From NCBI GenBank assembly GCA_025041195.1, contig JAKCFM010000001.1, positions 310,001 to 374,000 on the forward strand: a DNA stretch of 64,000 bases. The letters are read 5' to 3'. The notes below the pieces were generated by a model, which saw nothing but the letters and a program-made list of their open reading frames with translations, was not told the DNA's origin and searched no databases. Made by a program: the position numbers and the translations under genes. This DNA is from Halobacteriales archaeon YIM A00013. GTDB lineage: Archaea > Halobacteriota > Halobacteria > Halobacteriales > Haloarculaceae. This document shows positions 18,455 to 27,860 of this stretch, in pieces. Each line of letters starts with the position of its first letter. Position 1 is the stretch's first letter.

Positions 18455-19318
18455 TCAGTCCCGTGGTGGTAGTGCGTACCGGTTTTCGTCGGTGGCGTAC
18501 GCTTCGAGGGTGGATGGAACGGGCACCACTATCTCCTCGTAGGTTGGCCGGGCGGACATCTCGGTTATCTCTCGCCAGGATTTCTCCCGGGCGGTGTACA
18601 CTCGGCCGTCGATCGCGCCAGCAACAATCCCGGCCGCGTAGATCGGCGTTCCTACAATAGCGAGCGCCAGCGGATGGTTCGCGTACAGAAAGCGGCCAAG
18701 CTGTGCGGGTGAAAAGCCAATCCGGTAGAGCGCCTTTGCGGACCGAAACGCCCGCTGTATTCGCGTCCGAACTGACCGCTCGTCAGCATTGACGGGTGCC
18801 GTGTTCGCCACCGGAAGATATCTGAGAACCCCAGCATCCTCCAGCCGGTCGGTGAGCTCGTGGTCTTCGCCGCGCATCAGCGGCTTATAGCCACCACGTT
18901 CGAGCAAGAGCGCTCGCGGCGCGATAAAGAGATTCCCTGCTGTCCGGAGCGCGATCTCTCCCTCGGTCGCAGTCAGCTCGGAGTACACCGCAAGAATGGA
19001 ATCAAGAAGCTCGCCGTACTCCTGATCGAGATCGTAGTTCGAAATGATGTGCGTCCCGCGCGCCGCTTCGAGCGCGCGCTGGCGACCCTCTCCTCGATTC
19101 GCCCCCGGTTCGACGAGCACGCGGAGCCGTTCGGACTCGGCCGTGAGCGCCCGCAGCGTTTCGAGGCTCCCGTCGTCACTCCCGGCATCGACGATCACGA
19201 CTTCCATCGACGGACCGAGCTGTGTCAGAATGCTTTCGAGGCTCCGTTCGATCGTCGCGCCCTGATTGTAATGCGTAATACAGATCGAGTACGTTGGCGA
19301 GTCTCCGGCCGCTTCCAT
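18455..19318 (-). CDS. Family 2 glycosyltransferase
   Basis: GT-A fold enzyme: YSICITHYNQGATIERSL at residue 9, VVIVDAGSDDGSLETL near residue 40, and an IISNYDLDQEYGELLD stretch near residue 93 standing for the DxD metal site. Residues 200-245 include hydrophobic segments that may associate with the membrane. It transfers a sugar from a nucleotide or dolichol-phosphate donor. Together with the flippase and the neighbouring GT4 enzyme it makes a small glycan cluster. Sugar identity is unknown. Confidence 0.88.
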   Translation of the reverse strand: MEAAGDSPTYSICITHYNQGATIERSLESILTQLGPSMEVVIVDAGSDDGSLETLRALTAESERLRVLVEPGANRGEGRQRALEAARGTHIISNYDLDQEYGELLDSILAVYSELTATEGEIALRTAGNLFIAPRALLLERGGYKPLMRGEDHELTDRLEDAGVLRYLPVANTAPVNADERSVRTRIQRAFRSAKALYRIGFSPAQLGRFLYANHPLALAIVGTPIYAAGIVAGAIDGRVYTAREKSWREITEMSARPTYEEIVVPVPSTLEAYATDENRYALPPRD

Positions 19319-19370
19319 TGTGTGTGGCTACTGCGTCGATTCCCCTGAAAGGTGTGGTCGAATGGTTGTG

Positions 19371-20375
19371 TTAGATCCTGACACAATTGCGAAGTACTCG
19401 CTCGTAAATTGATGCAACAGCCTCGATGTCGTGGTCGGCTGCCCGTTCCCGGAGTTCGTCTGACGGGCCGCTCTCGGTTGCTTGCCTGACGGCCGTCGCG
19501 ACGGATTCGGGGGTTGGATCACAGAACGTTACCTGCCCTTCGAACGCCGTACGTGCACGCCCGTCGACCTGCACGACGGGCAGTCCAGCCGCGCCGTATT
19601 CGAGGACTTTCAGCGTGTGGGGGTCGTCCACCAGACTGATACCGACATCACAGGCGTGCAGGTAGCCGGCGAGCAGCTCGTTGTCCACGAGCCCCGGAAA
19701 GATGATGTTCTTTCTCCGCTCTGCAGCGCGTTCGACGTCGTCTTCGAGACGCCCAGCACCGAGGACAACGAGCGTCCAGTCAGTCAGCTGCTTCATTGTC
19801 CTGAGCAGGGGTTCGATCCGGTAGATTGGCGCTAAGCCACCGACGTACACTAGCCGTCTGTCGGGGGTGTCGAATTCGTTGAGATGGGTGCGCGCTCGTT
19901 CGATGACGGCCGCTTCTGGGCTCGCGAACCGGTCGAACTGGATCGCCAACCGACTTTTCGTCACGTTGCGATCCGACCGATCGATGCGCGTTCGCTCACG
20001 ATCATAGTGGTAGATCACGTGATCGGCGCGGGAAAATGCGAGTCGCTCGACGACATCGACGGTGCGGGCGAGCCACCAGGGAGACGTCGCTGCAAACTGC
20101 TCGATCGGATCGACGTGATCGACCACGAACGCCCCATCGAAGCCCACTGACCCGACAAGCCCGAGTCCCGCACCCGCGCGGGTCGTCCCGACGATTACAT
20201 CATAGTCGTTGCGATTGCGAAACACTGCTCCGATCGCGTCGGGCGTGGCCACACGCTGTGTCACAGACAGCCCGCGCGCCGAAAGCGCCGATGCGATCCA
20301 CGAGCGCCCCTCGCTGATCCCGTCAGGCGTGTGCGGGGCCAGCCAGAGGACGCGAACAGGAGTTTCGGTGGACAC
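19371..20375 (-). CDS. Family 1/4 glycosyltransferase
   Basis: GT-B enzyme. The C-terminal half shows RLVYVGGLAPIYRIEPLL, then VVLGAGRLEDDV, HACDVGISLVDDPHTLKVLEYGAAGLPVV, the nucleotide-sugar binding region with its conserved glutamate (key part KVLEYGAAGLPVV). The start is uncertain because no ATG is suitable; GTG at 20375 puts VRVLWLAPHTP near the N terminus, and a GTG at 20438 is the upstream alternative. It is divergent from the zinc-ribbon gene, sharing a short promoter region. Confidence 0.85.
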   Translation of the reverse strand: MSTETPVRVLWLAPHTPDGISEGRSWIASALSARGLSVTQRVATPDAIGAVFRNRNDYDVIVGTTRAGAGLGLVGSVGFDGAFVVDHVDPIEQFAATSPWWLARTVDVVERLAFSRADHVIYHYDRERTRIDRSDRNVTKSRLAIQFDRFASPEAAVIERARTHLNEFDTPDRRLVYVGGLAPIYRIEPLLRTMKQLTDWTLVVLGAGRLEDDVERAAERRKNIIFPGLVDNELLAGYLHACDVGISLVDDPHTLKVLEYGAAGLPVVQVDGRARTAFEGQVTFCDPTPESVATAVRQATESGPSDELRERAADHDIEAVASIYERVLRNCVRI

Positions 20376-20515
20376 TACCGACACTGTCGATTCCAACCCG
20401 GGAAAAACGACCGATCCACTCTCACACCAGTTACTCACCGATCAGTGGGGAGTGAATTCATTGCTGAAAGTATTGAATGCCAATGAATATTATGCTGGCA
20501 ACTGAACGGTCGACC

Positions 20516-21487
20516 ATGGCGACGCCTGGGATACTGCGGTTGTTACAGACAATAGCTGACGGCTCAGTCGAACGGTTCTCGCCGTCGATCACCGACGATG
20601 GGGGGGTGAACTATCCGACGGTTGAGCGCGAGCTTCCGCCGTCGGACGGCGATCCGGTTGAAGCGCTCGAACGACTTGCGGAGATGGGAGTGTTGTTCCG
20701 TGAATTTCAGGAAAAAGCGTACGTCTGCCCGGAGTGTCGCGCTGACGGCATGCGCTACACGACGGTGTGTGCAGACTGTGGCTCAGAGCACACGATCGAA
20801 CGCCAGCAACGGGAACACCCACCGTGTGGCGTCATCGCCCCTGATGCGGAGTTTCAAACGGAAAACGGTGGTGCGTGTCCACACTGTGACCAAGGCGTTG
20901 CAATCGAAGATCTGCCCGTGGTCCACCAGCACGTCTGTCAGACCTGTGGGAGCTACGCCGACGGAACGGTTGGCGCGTTGCGCTGTCGTGAGTGTGCGGC
21001 AGTGTTTGACCCGCAGAATGCAATCGAGTGGGTGCTCTATGGCTACGGTATCGAAGAGTACGGCCATCAGTGGCTCACCACCCAGCTGAACGCACGAGCA
21101 GCACTGCAGTCGATGCTGGCCGATCGCGGCTTTGAGGTAGACATTGATACGGCCGTTCGAATGGATGACGGCGACCGCGACGTGCATCTGTACGCCACGG
21201 AGGAACTCCTTGATGACCGTGTCATCGGTGCCGTCCACGATCGACCGGACGAAACCGACGTTGACCGGTTGCACCGGATTGCATCGGCCGCAAACGCCCG
21301 GGGCGTGCTGGCAACCACATCGGGATCGGTGACCGAACGCGCCGATGCGCTCGCACAAGAGTACGACATCAAACTGCTGCGATACACGCAGGAGGGCACT
21401 CTGGCCCCAGATTATACTACTGACTGTGAGCAAGCAGACCGCTCACGTTCGTCCGTGTTTGAGCGACTCACCGCGAGTTTCAGGTAG
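20516..21487 (+). CDS. Multi-zinc-ribbon protein with degenerate Mrr-like C-terminal domain
   Basis: Residues 60-165 carry four CxxC-type knuckles (CPECR, CADCG, CPHCD, CQTCG, CRECA), forming two or more zinc ribbons. The C-terminal part (residues 195-300) reads like the restriction-endonuclease-like fold of Mrr-type proteins: DIDTAVRMDDGDRDVHLYA, then a region ending GVLATTSGSVTERADALAQEYDIKLL. The catalytic lysines are not clear, so it may only bind DNA or sense. ATG 20516 is chosen; ATGs at 20492 and 20477 are in frame. It converges with an 8-base overlap on the next gene. Confidence 0.55.
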   Translation: MATPGILRLLQTIADGSVERFSPSITDDGGVNYPTVERELPPSDGDPVEALERLAEMGVLFREFQEKAYVCPECRADGMRYTTVCADCGSEHTIERQQREHPPCGVIAPDAEFQTENGGACPHCDQGVAIEDLPVVHQHVCQTCGSYADGTVGALRCRECAAVFDPQNAIEWVLYGYGIEEYGHQWLTTQLNARAALQSMLADRGFEVDIDTAVRMDDGDRDVHLYATEELLDDRVIGAVHDRPDETDVDRLHRIASAANARGVLATTSGSVTERADALAQEYDIKLLRYTQEGTLAPDYTTDCEQADRSRSSVFERLTASFR

Positions 21488-22511
21488 TATTTCGAAGATT
21501 CTCGCTGGCAATGACGGCAGCGACACCTCCACCGACGACGGTTGGAATAACGTAGATCACGAATCGGTGGATGAGCACGGCCGCGAGGATCGTCGGTCTC
21601 GCGATTGACACCAGTGCGAGCAAGACGCCCACCAGCACCAGGTCGATTGCACCCAGGCCGCCGGGTAACGGTGTCACCCCGGCGATCGCCCCGATTGGAA
21701 TCGCGATCAACACGACCATTGGTGACACGGTGTGTCCGAGTGCGAGCAATGAGAGCCAGAGCGCACCCACCTGTGCGATCCAGCCAAGCGACGAGAGCAA
21801 CAGCGCGATGAGGAGCGTTTTTGGTTGTGTGCCGATCCGTTCGATCGCCGAGAAAAAGCCACCAATCCGGCGCTCGATTGCGCCCGTTGTGATCGTCTGA
21901 TTGCGAATCCGCGAAAGGAGCGCAACGATTGGTCGCAGTGTGATCACGACTCCTCGCTGGAGATACTGTCGGTACTGCCAGCTGATGACCCCACAGAGTG
22001 GCACGAGCACGGCCAGCGCGAGAAACGTTCCGGCCACAACCGGGAGCTGAGCCGTGTTGGGTGCGTCAATACCGAGTATCAGCACGCCACAGAGCGCGAG
22101 CCCAATCGAGGGAATGAAGTTCAACGCATCAACGCTGGCGATCGCGGCCAGGCCACGCTCATACCGCTGGTCGGTAATCCGTGCGATTAACAGCCCGCTG
22201 ATCGGCTCACCACCGGCCTGTCCGAACGGCGTGACGTTGTTGGCAAAGAGCACGCCAGAGAATATGGCCGTAGACTGTGCCACTGAGATTGATGCCCCGA
22301 GTTCACCGAGCACCGTTCGGAGCGCAAGTCCCCAGGACGTCAGCCACACCACGCCACACAAAAAAACGAGTCCAAGAACGAGAGGATCGGCCGCATGGAC
22401 CGCATCGATCGTCGCCGACGGATCGACGCCAGCGAGCCAGTAGAGCACGCCAAACACGAGCAGCGAGCCGACAAACCCCAGGGCGATCGATCGGCCGTTG
22501 ATCCTGTCCAT
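21480..22511 (-). CDS. UPF0104/LPG-synthase-like flippase-domain membrane protein
   Basis: 343 residues, eight or so membrane helices, with the family signatures FANNVTPFGQAGGEP near residue 90 and TPLPGGLGAIDLVLVG near residue 278. This family includes the transmembrane part of lysylphosphatidylglycerol synthase and archaeal AglD-like proteins, and is generally linked to lipid or lipid-linked sugar handling. The proximity to the glycosyltransferase cluster supports a role in glycolipid or N-glycan processing, but no substrate can be assigned. It overlaps the convergent neighbour by 8 bases. Confidence 0.8.
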   Translation of the reverse strand: MDRINGRSIALGFVGSLLVFGVLYWLAGVDPSATIDAVHAADPLVLGLVFLCGVVWLTSWGLALRTVLGELGASISVAQSTAIFSGVLFANNVTPFGQAGGEPISGLLIARITDQRYERGLAAIASVDALNFIPSIGLALCGVLILGIDAPNTAQLPVVAGTFLALAVLVPLCGVISWQYRQYLQRGVVITLRPIVALLSRIRNQTITTGAIERRIGGFFSAIERIGTQPKTLLIALLLSSLGWIAQVGALWLSLLALGHTVSPMVVLIAIPIGAIAGVTPLPGGLGAIDLVLVGVLLALVSIARPTILAAVLIHRFVIYVIPTVVGGGVAAVIASENLRNTT

Positions 22512-22555
22512 ACGCTGTGAAGTCCTGGCAAGCGCTTATACGCACCGTTCTATGC

Positions 22556-24982
22556 TCATCGGCGTGTGGCTTGTTGGGTCTTGATTGCGGCGACCGTCGC
22601 TTCGGCGTCGTGAACGCGAACGATATCCGCACCGCGCTCAGCGGCGATCGTCGAGGCTGCGACGGTTGGAATGTGTCGCTCGTCGGGCCCGTGGCCGATC
22701 AGCTCGAACATCGATTTGTGTGAGTGACCAATCAACACCGGACAGCCGAGCGCGTGAAACTCGTTGGCCCGGCCGAGCAGCTCGAAGTTCTCTGCGGCGG
22801 ATTTCCCGAAGCCGAGGCCGGGATCGACGATGATTTGCTTGCGATCGAGTCCGGCTTTTTCGGCGCGGAACACGCGTTCTCGCAGGGCATCGATCGTGTC
22901 GCTCACCACGTCGTCATACTCGACAGTCGTGGTCGGATCGACCGGTGTTTCGTTGCTGTCCATCACCACCACCATCGCGTCGTACTCGGCGACAACGCCC
23001 GCCATTGCGGGATCGTCGAGTCCGGAGACATCGTTGACGATGTCAGCACCGGCCGCGAGTGCTTCGCGGGCAACGGCTGCCTTTCGAGTGTCGACCGAGA
23101 GGAGACACTCAGTTCCGGCGAGCTCCTCGATTACGGGAACGACTCGGTCAATTTCGGTCTGGACCGGAACGGGCTTTGCCCCCGGGCGGGTGCTCTCGCC
23201 GCCAATATCCAGAATGTCGGCGCCTGCCTCGATGAGCGTCTGCGCTCGCGAAAGCGCGTCAGTGGTGCTGTCGTACTCGCCTCCATCGTGGAAGCTGTCC
23301 GGCGTCACGTTGATAATCCCCATCACGGCCACCCCATCTTCCCAGGGGTAGCCGTGGTTCGGTGATTCTGTCTGGATTGAAAGTGCTTGGCGCAGATCCG
23401 TTCCGAGATGATCGAGACCGTGTGGCTGGCTTTCGAGCTTTCCGATCAAGCGCTTGAACTGGAACAGCGTGCCCAGCAGGACCACATTTAGATACCGTGG
23501 CTCGTGCGTGTGTGATGAGAGACCAGTGATCGAACACTCACCACCGAGACTCAACAGCTCTTCTTTCAGAAAGCGGGCCTGCCGGCCGAGCACGCGAAGC
23601 GAGACGGCGCGGTGGACGCCTTTCGCTCGCATTCGCCAGACGCCTTCTCGCGTGACATCACGCTCTCGCAACAGAGATTTGGCATCGTCGAGCGTTTCGG
23701 GCTGTGCAACGGTCGGGGTGGCCGTCCATCGGTCGCGCGCTTCGGCGACGGTATAGAGTGAGCCGGTGATGAGCACGCAGTCGTTCTCGGCTGCCCGTTC
23801 AAGGGCGGTTTCGACTGCCGATCGAACGGACCGGACGACGGTTGCGTCGCTCTCAGTGGTGCGCTCGACGGCGCGAACGAGCACGTCTGCGTCTTCAGCC
23901 CGCTCGGTAGCGGGTTCGCACGCGATCACACTCGTGGCGGTCGGTAGCGCAGCGAGCGTCCCAGCGTGGTCTTTCTCGCTCATCGCACCGTAGATGAGAT
24001 GGCAGTCGTCGTAGTCGAACGACGAGAGCGTCTCGGCCGTCGTCTCTGCCCCTCCGGGGTTGTGTGCGCCATCGAGGACGACCAGGGGGTTCTGGCTCAC
24101 CACTTCGAACCGACCCGGCCAGTGTGCGGCTTCGAGTCCACGAACCAGCGTCTCTGTACTGATGTCGGCAACCTGCTTGCAGAGCACGCTGGCAATGCCT
24201 GCATTACGCGCCTGGTGTGCGCCAAGCAACGAGAGGTTGGGGGTGATCGTCCACGATGGCCCCGCAATGGTGACGGTCGATCGCAGTCCGTCCCGACCGC
24301 GGTGTTCGACCGAAACGGTGCCATTGCTGTCAGGTCCGCCGACAGCGATCACTGATCCGGCAACGTCGGTGATCGCCGACTGCACGTCGTCGGTAACGGC
24401 CGTCACGAGGGGATTCTCACCGGCGACGTGGGCTTTGTCCCGGGCAATTGCCTCGCGCGTGTCGCCCAGAATGTCCGTGTGCTCTAGCGTGACCGCCGTC
24501 ACGGCGCTTGCAACCGGATCGACAACGCTCGTGGCGTCGTGTTTGCCGCCAATACCGACTTCGAGAACGGCTACATCAACGTCCTGTCTGTCGAACTCGA
24601 ACAGCGCCAGCGCGGTGAGCGTCTCGAAGAACGTTGGCGCGTTCCCATCGCTTGCCGCCGTAAGAATGTGGTCGTGCGCCTGCTCGACAAACGAGGTGAC
24701 GGCGGCCTTTCTGATCGGTCGTCCGTCGATACGAATCCGCTCGCGAACGTCGGAAAGATGCGGCGACGTGTAGAGTCCGACGGAGAGTCCTGCCTCGCGA
24801 AGCACCCGCTCGACCATTCGTGCGGTCGATCCCTTGCCGTTCGATCCGGCGATCTGGATGCACGTGAGCTCGTCGTGCGGATCACCGAATGCACCCAGCA
24901 ATGCGCTGGTGGCGGCCGTTCCCTTGCGAGAGGGGTATCGATTGAGGTCGAACAGAACGTTCGCGGCCTCGTAATACTCCAT
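22556..24982 (-). CDS. folCP: FolC-FolP fusion: dihydrofolate/folylpolyglutamate synthase and dihydropteroate synthase
   Basis: 808-residue fusion. Residues 1-410 are a Mur-ligase-like FolC: IAGSNGKGSTARMVERVL (ATP loop), LYTSPHLSDVRERI and LDGAHNPGGAE. Residues 530-808 are dihydropteroate synthase: GIINVTPDSFHDGG near residue 548, DIGGESTRPGA, DPGLGFGKSAAENFELL and HSHKSMF. The fusion converts pteridine and p-aminobenzoate to dihydropteroate and then adds glutamate. Haloarchaea are known to carry this fusion (shown in Haloferax volcanii). I start at ATG 24982 (MEYYEAANVLF); an upstream codon would run into argS. Confidence 0.93.
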   Translation of the reverse strand: MEYYEAANVLFDLNRYPSRKGTAATSALLGAFGDPHDELTCIQIAGSNGKGSTARMVERVLREAGLSVGLYTSPHLSDVRERIRIDGRPIRKAAVTSFVEQAHDHILTAASDGNAPTFFETLTALALFEFDRQDVDVAVLEVGIGGKHDATSVVDPVASAVTAVTLEHTDILGDTREAIARDKAHVAGENPLVTAVTDDVQSAITDVAGSVIAVGGPDSNGTVSVEHRGRDGLRSTVTIAGPSWTITPNLSLLGAHQARNAGIASVLCKQVADISTETLVRGLEAAHWPGRFEVVSQNPLVVLDGAHNPGGAETTAETLSSFDYDDCHLIYGAMSEKDHAGTLAALPTATSVIACEPATERAEDADVLVRAVERTTESDATVVRSVRSAVETALERAAENDCVLITGSLYTVAEARDRWTATPTVAQPETLDDAKSLLRERDVTREGVWRMRAKGVHRAVSLRVLGRQARFLKEELLSLGGECSITGLSSHTHEPRYLNVVLLGTLFQFKRLIGKLESQPHGLDHLGTDLRQALSIQTESPNHGYPWEDGVAVMGIINVTPDSFHDGGEYDSTTDALSRAQTLIEAGADILDIGGESTRPGAKPVPVQTEIDRVVPVIEELAGTECLLSVDTRKAAVAREALAAGADIVNDVSGLDDPAMAGVVAEYDAMVVVMDSNETPVDPTTTVEYDDVVSDTIDALRERVFRAEKAGLDRKQIIVDPGLGFGKSAAENFELLGRANEFHALGCPVLIGHSHKSMFELIGHGPDERHIPTVAASTIAAERGADIVRVHDAEATVAAIKTQQATRR

Positions 24983-25090
24983 ACAGTTCGTTTTCTCAGG
25001 GTTCGCTTTACGCTGTCGAACGCCACGCCGGGGTGAACGCGCCGTATCCATACATTGAAACCACTCCACAGCAAACCCAAGCGCACGTGT

Positions 25091-26929
25091 ATGCTGGAAG
25101 TTCTACGTGATCGTCTCGTCGAGGAGATATCGGCGATTCTACGCGAGTGGGGCTGTGCGTCGGCAGTGTCGCCGGTGCCCGTGGAGATCAATGAGTATGA
25201 CGACGCCGAGAAGGGGCTGCTCGCCTCGCCGGTGGCGTTTCAGCTCGCTGGTGAGCGCGGTCAGCCGCCGGCAGAGATTGCAGCCGAACTGGCAGAATCG
25301 CTGTCCGGTCGGCTTGCTGAGGGCTGGGTCGACCGAATCGAATCGACGGGTCCCTACCTCAACGTCTACGTTGACGATGATCACGTTGCAACCGAGACGA
25401 TGGCTCGAATTCTCGATGCGGGGACGTCGTATGGCGTCGTCGATGATCGCAACTGGTCGGCCGTGTTCGAATTTTCCTCGCCGAATGTGGCCAAGCCGAT
25501 GCACATTGGCCATCTCAGAAACACCGTTCTCGGCGACGTGCTCGCGAACGTTCTCGACGCACAGGGCTATGAGCTGATTCGTGACAACCACATCGGCGAC
25601 TGGGGTGTGCAGTTCGGCCACATGCTGTATGAGTACGAACAGGCCGACGACACCGAGCGCTTCGAAACCGAACCGATTGCGTATCTTCTCGATCTCTATC
25701 AGCGCTATGGCTCCCAGGAGGCCGAACTGGCTGATGCTGGCGATGACGACGCACTCGAAGCGCTGCGTGACACCGGCCGGTCGTATTTTGCACGGCTTGA
25801 AGACGGTGATCCGACGCTTCGAGAGCGCTGGGAGGCGTTTTCTGCCGCGAGCATCGAGCGATTTACCGAAACGTACGACCGGCTAGGCGTCGAGTTCGAT
25901 ACCTGGCACGGCGAGAGCTACTACGTCATCGAGAGCTGGACGAGTCAGATCAGATCCGAAGCACTGGACCGATCGATTGCCGTCGAAGCTGACGATGGCG
26001 CACAGATTATCCCGGTGTTCGATGACGAACTCGACGGCGTCGAATCACCGGAGACCGCCGACGTTCGCACCGGTCCAATCGACGAGCTCCCCGAGGATGA
26101 CGACAGCTACGGCTCACTCGTCCTCGAAAAGCGCGACGGAACGACGACCTACGGAACGCGAGATCTTGCCACAATAGCCTACCGCGTCGCAGAGGGGTTC
26201 GACGAGCTGATTTACGTGGTCGCCGAAGAACAGCGCGAGTATTTCCAGCAGGTGTTCGCCGCCGCTCGGAAGCTTGGCTTCACTGATGTGACGTTTACGC
26301 ACGTTGAGTACGGAATGGTCGATCTCCCCGAGGGAAGCATGTCGACCCGTGCTGGGCGGATGATTTCTGCGGTCGATGTGCTCGATCGCGTTCACGAGGA
26401 GGCGCTCTCTGTGGTCCAGGAAAACTATCCGGAGCTCTCAGAAGACGAGGCGTCCCAGATCGCCGAAGGCGTCACGCTCGGCACCGTCACGTTCGAGAAT
26501 GTCGACAAACGCCGCACGAAAAACAGCACGTTCGACATCGAGCAGGCAACGTCGCTTGAGGGCGATACCGGCCCGTACGTGCAGTACGCCGCAACCCGTG
26601 GCGTGAACATCCTCGATCGTGTCGAACAGCCGGTTCCAGAGCCAGCGTCGGTTGCTGATGAGGCGTTCAACGAGTACGATTATCAGCTCGCCGTCGAACT
26701 CGCTCGCTATCCGCTCGTCCTTGAACAGAGCCGCGACCGGTACGATCCATCGCCGCTCGTCCAGTATCTCCTCGATCTCGCCAGGACGTTCAACAAATTC
26801 TACCACGAAAACCGTGTCATCGACGACGAAACCGTCCGCGAACGACGCCTCACGCTGGTCGCAGCCGCCGTCACCGTCTTCGAGGCTGGCTTCGAGCTCG
26901 CTAACGTCCCGATGCTCGATCGGATGTAA
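25091..26929 (+). CDS. argS: Arginyl-tRNA synthetase
   Basis: Class I synthetase of 612 residues. The HIGH motif appears in SSPNVAKPMHIGHLRNTVLGD near residue 135 (HIGH as HIGH), and the degenerate KMSKS region as GSMSTRAGRMI near residue 415. The N-terminal Add-1 domain (residues 1-105) and the helical anticodon-binding C terminus (ending NVPMLDRM) are both present, so the gene is intact. ATG 25091 is chosen over an upstream frame that overlaps the folCP promoter. The two genes are divergent with about 108 bases between them. Confidence 0.95.
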   Translation: MLEVLRDRLVEEISAILREWGCASAVSPVPVEINEYDDAEKGLLASPVAFQLAGERGQPPAEIAAELAESLSGRLAEGWVDRIESTGPYLNVYVDDDHVATETMARILDAGTSYGVVDDRNWSAVFEFSSPNVAKPMHIGHLRNTVLGDVLANVLDAQGYELIRDNHIGDWGVQFGHMLYEYEQADDTERFETEPIAYLLDLYQRYGSQEAELADAGDDDALEALRDTGRSYFARLEDGDPTLRERWEAFSAASIERFTETYDRLGVEFDTWHGESYYVIESWTSQIRSEALDRSIAVEADDGAQIIPVFDDELDGVESPETADVRTGPIDELPEDDDSYGSLVLEKRDGTTTYGTRDLATIAYRVAEGFDELIYVVAEEQREYFQQVFAAARKLGFTDVTFTHVEYGMVDLPEGSMSTRAGRMISAVDVLDRVHEEALSVVQENYPELSEDEASQIAEGVTLGTVTFENVDKRRTKNSTFDIEQATSLEGDTGPYVQYAATRGVNILDRVEQPVPEPASVADEAFNEYDYQLAVELARYPLVLEQSRDRYDPSPLVQYLLDLARTFNKFYHENRVIDDETVRERRLTLVAAAVTVFEAGFELANVPMLDRM

Positions 26930-26942
26930 TCCGACGCGTTGC

Positions 26943-27560
26943 TCATAAGATTCCATAGAAGAAGCCAAAGACCGCCACAGCCGATGGGATGACGAGCGCG
27001 AGCGAACGCCTCAGACGAATTGCTCGGGCTCGACTGAGAATCACTGCCCACAGCAGCACGCTCACGCCGAACAGGACGTTCGTCCCGATTCCAACCAGCA
27101 TGAACAGTGGAGACGCCCGAAACGCGGTGACAGCTGCGGGAAGATTCCCAACTGAGGCGGTGGTTCCACTGGAACCGGCGATACCGGCGATGACCGTCAC
27201 AACCGTGAGCACCACACCGGCCACACACAACGGGAGATAGCCCCACCCGAGCAACACGAGCAGCCGTTCGAACGAACCAGCACGGTCAAACAGCGCCGAA
27301 ACCGCCTGAAGAACCCCTGTGAAGACGAACCAACTACCGACCGTTCGGATCGTCCACTCGACCACCACGCCAAACAGCCCGCTGGTCAGCACGAACCAGC
27401 CATCCGAGAGAACGAACGCAAGCAACACCAGCTGTGAGAGGACGGTGCTCACGATCGTTCCGACAACGACGGCGACCGATCCCCGTGTCGATGGCTCGCT
27501 GAGCTGTTTGCTGAGGAACGTGTCGGCAGCGTTGGACACTAACCGCACGTGATCTATCAT
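26943..27560 (-). CDS. Yip1-family membrane protein
   Basis: 205 residues with five hydrophobic helices and the general pattern of archaeal Yip1-domain proteins (a soluble N-terminal 30 residues, then WGYLPLCVAGVVLTVV at residue 107). Function in archaea is unknown. It converges on argS, stops 13 bases apart, and lies downstream of a small membrane protein gene on the same strand. Confidence 0.65.
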   Translation of the reverse strand: MIDHVRLVSNAADTFLSKQLSEPSTRGSVAVVVGTIVSTVLSQLVLLAFVLSDGWFVLTSGLFGVVVEWTIRTVGSWFVFTGVLQAVSALFDRAGSFERLLVLLGWGYLPLCVAGVVLTVVTVIAGIAGSSGTTASVGNLPAAVTAFRASPLFMLVGIGTNVLFGVSVLLWAVILSRARAIRLRRSLALVIPSAVAVFGFFYGIL

Positions 27561-27604
27561 CTATCCACACAGTACGGGGCAGCCAAAAAGAGTGTTGTGG
27601 GTGA

Positions 27605-27784
27605 TCAATCGACCTGTCTGCGGAGATCGAAGCCGACGAAGAGACTCACCAGCACAACTGCCGCTGCCACCGAGGGCTGGTGACTGACGACCATCGGCGT
27701 GGACACAGTGTACACACCAAGGACCAGTAAGACGACAGTAACGAACATCAGTCCGATTACGTAGGTGGTTGTTCGGAGGGCCAT
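27605..27784 (-). CDS. Small two-span membrane protein
   Basis: A 59-residue frame: MALRTTTYVIGLMFV, a first hydrophobic helix, a VSTPMVVSHQPS loop, then a second helix ending FVGFDLRRQVD. The basic residues at each end fit both termini being cytoplasmic. The region just upstream (27790-27840) is strongly AT-rich with TATATATT, consistent with a promoter. It sits 44 bases upstream of the Yip1-type gene. Small proteins of this form are common in haloarchaea and have no assigned role. Confidence 0.55.
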   Translation of the reverse strand: MALRTTTYVIGLMFVTVVLLVLGVYTVSTPMVVSHQPSVAAAVVLVSLFVGFDLRRQVD

Positions 27785-27860
27785 GAGCTATATATTATGC
27801 ACTGAGACAATATTAAAGTAACTATAATATATTATAATTTACGTTATTTCCAATCAGGTA

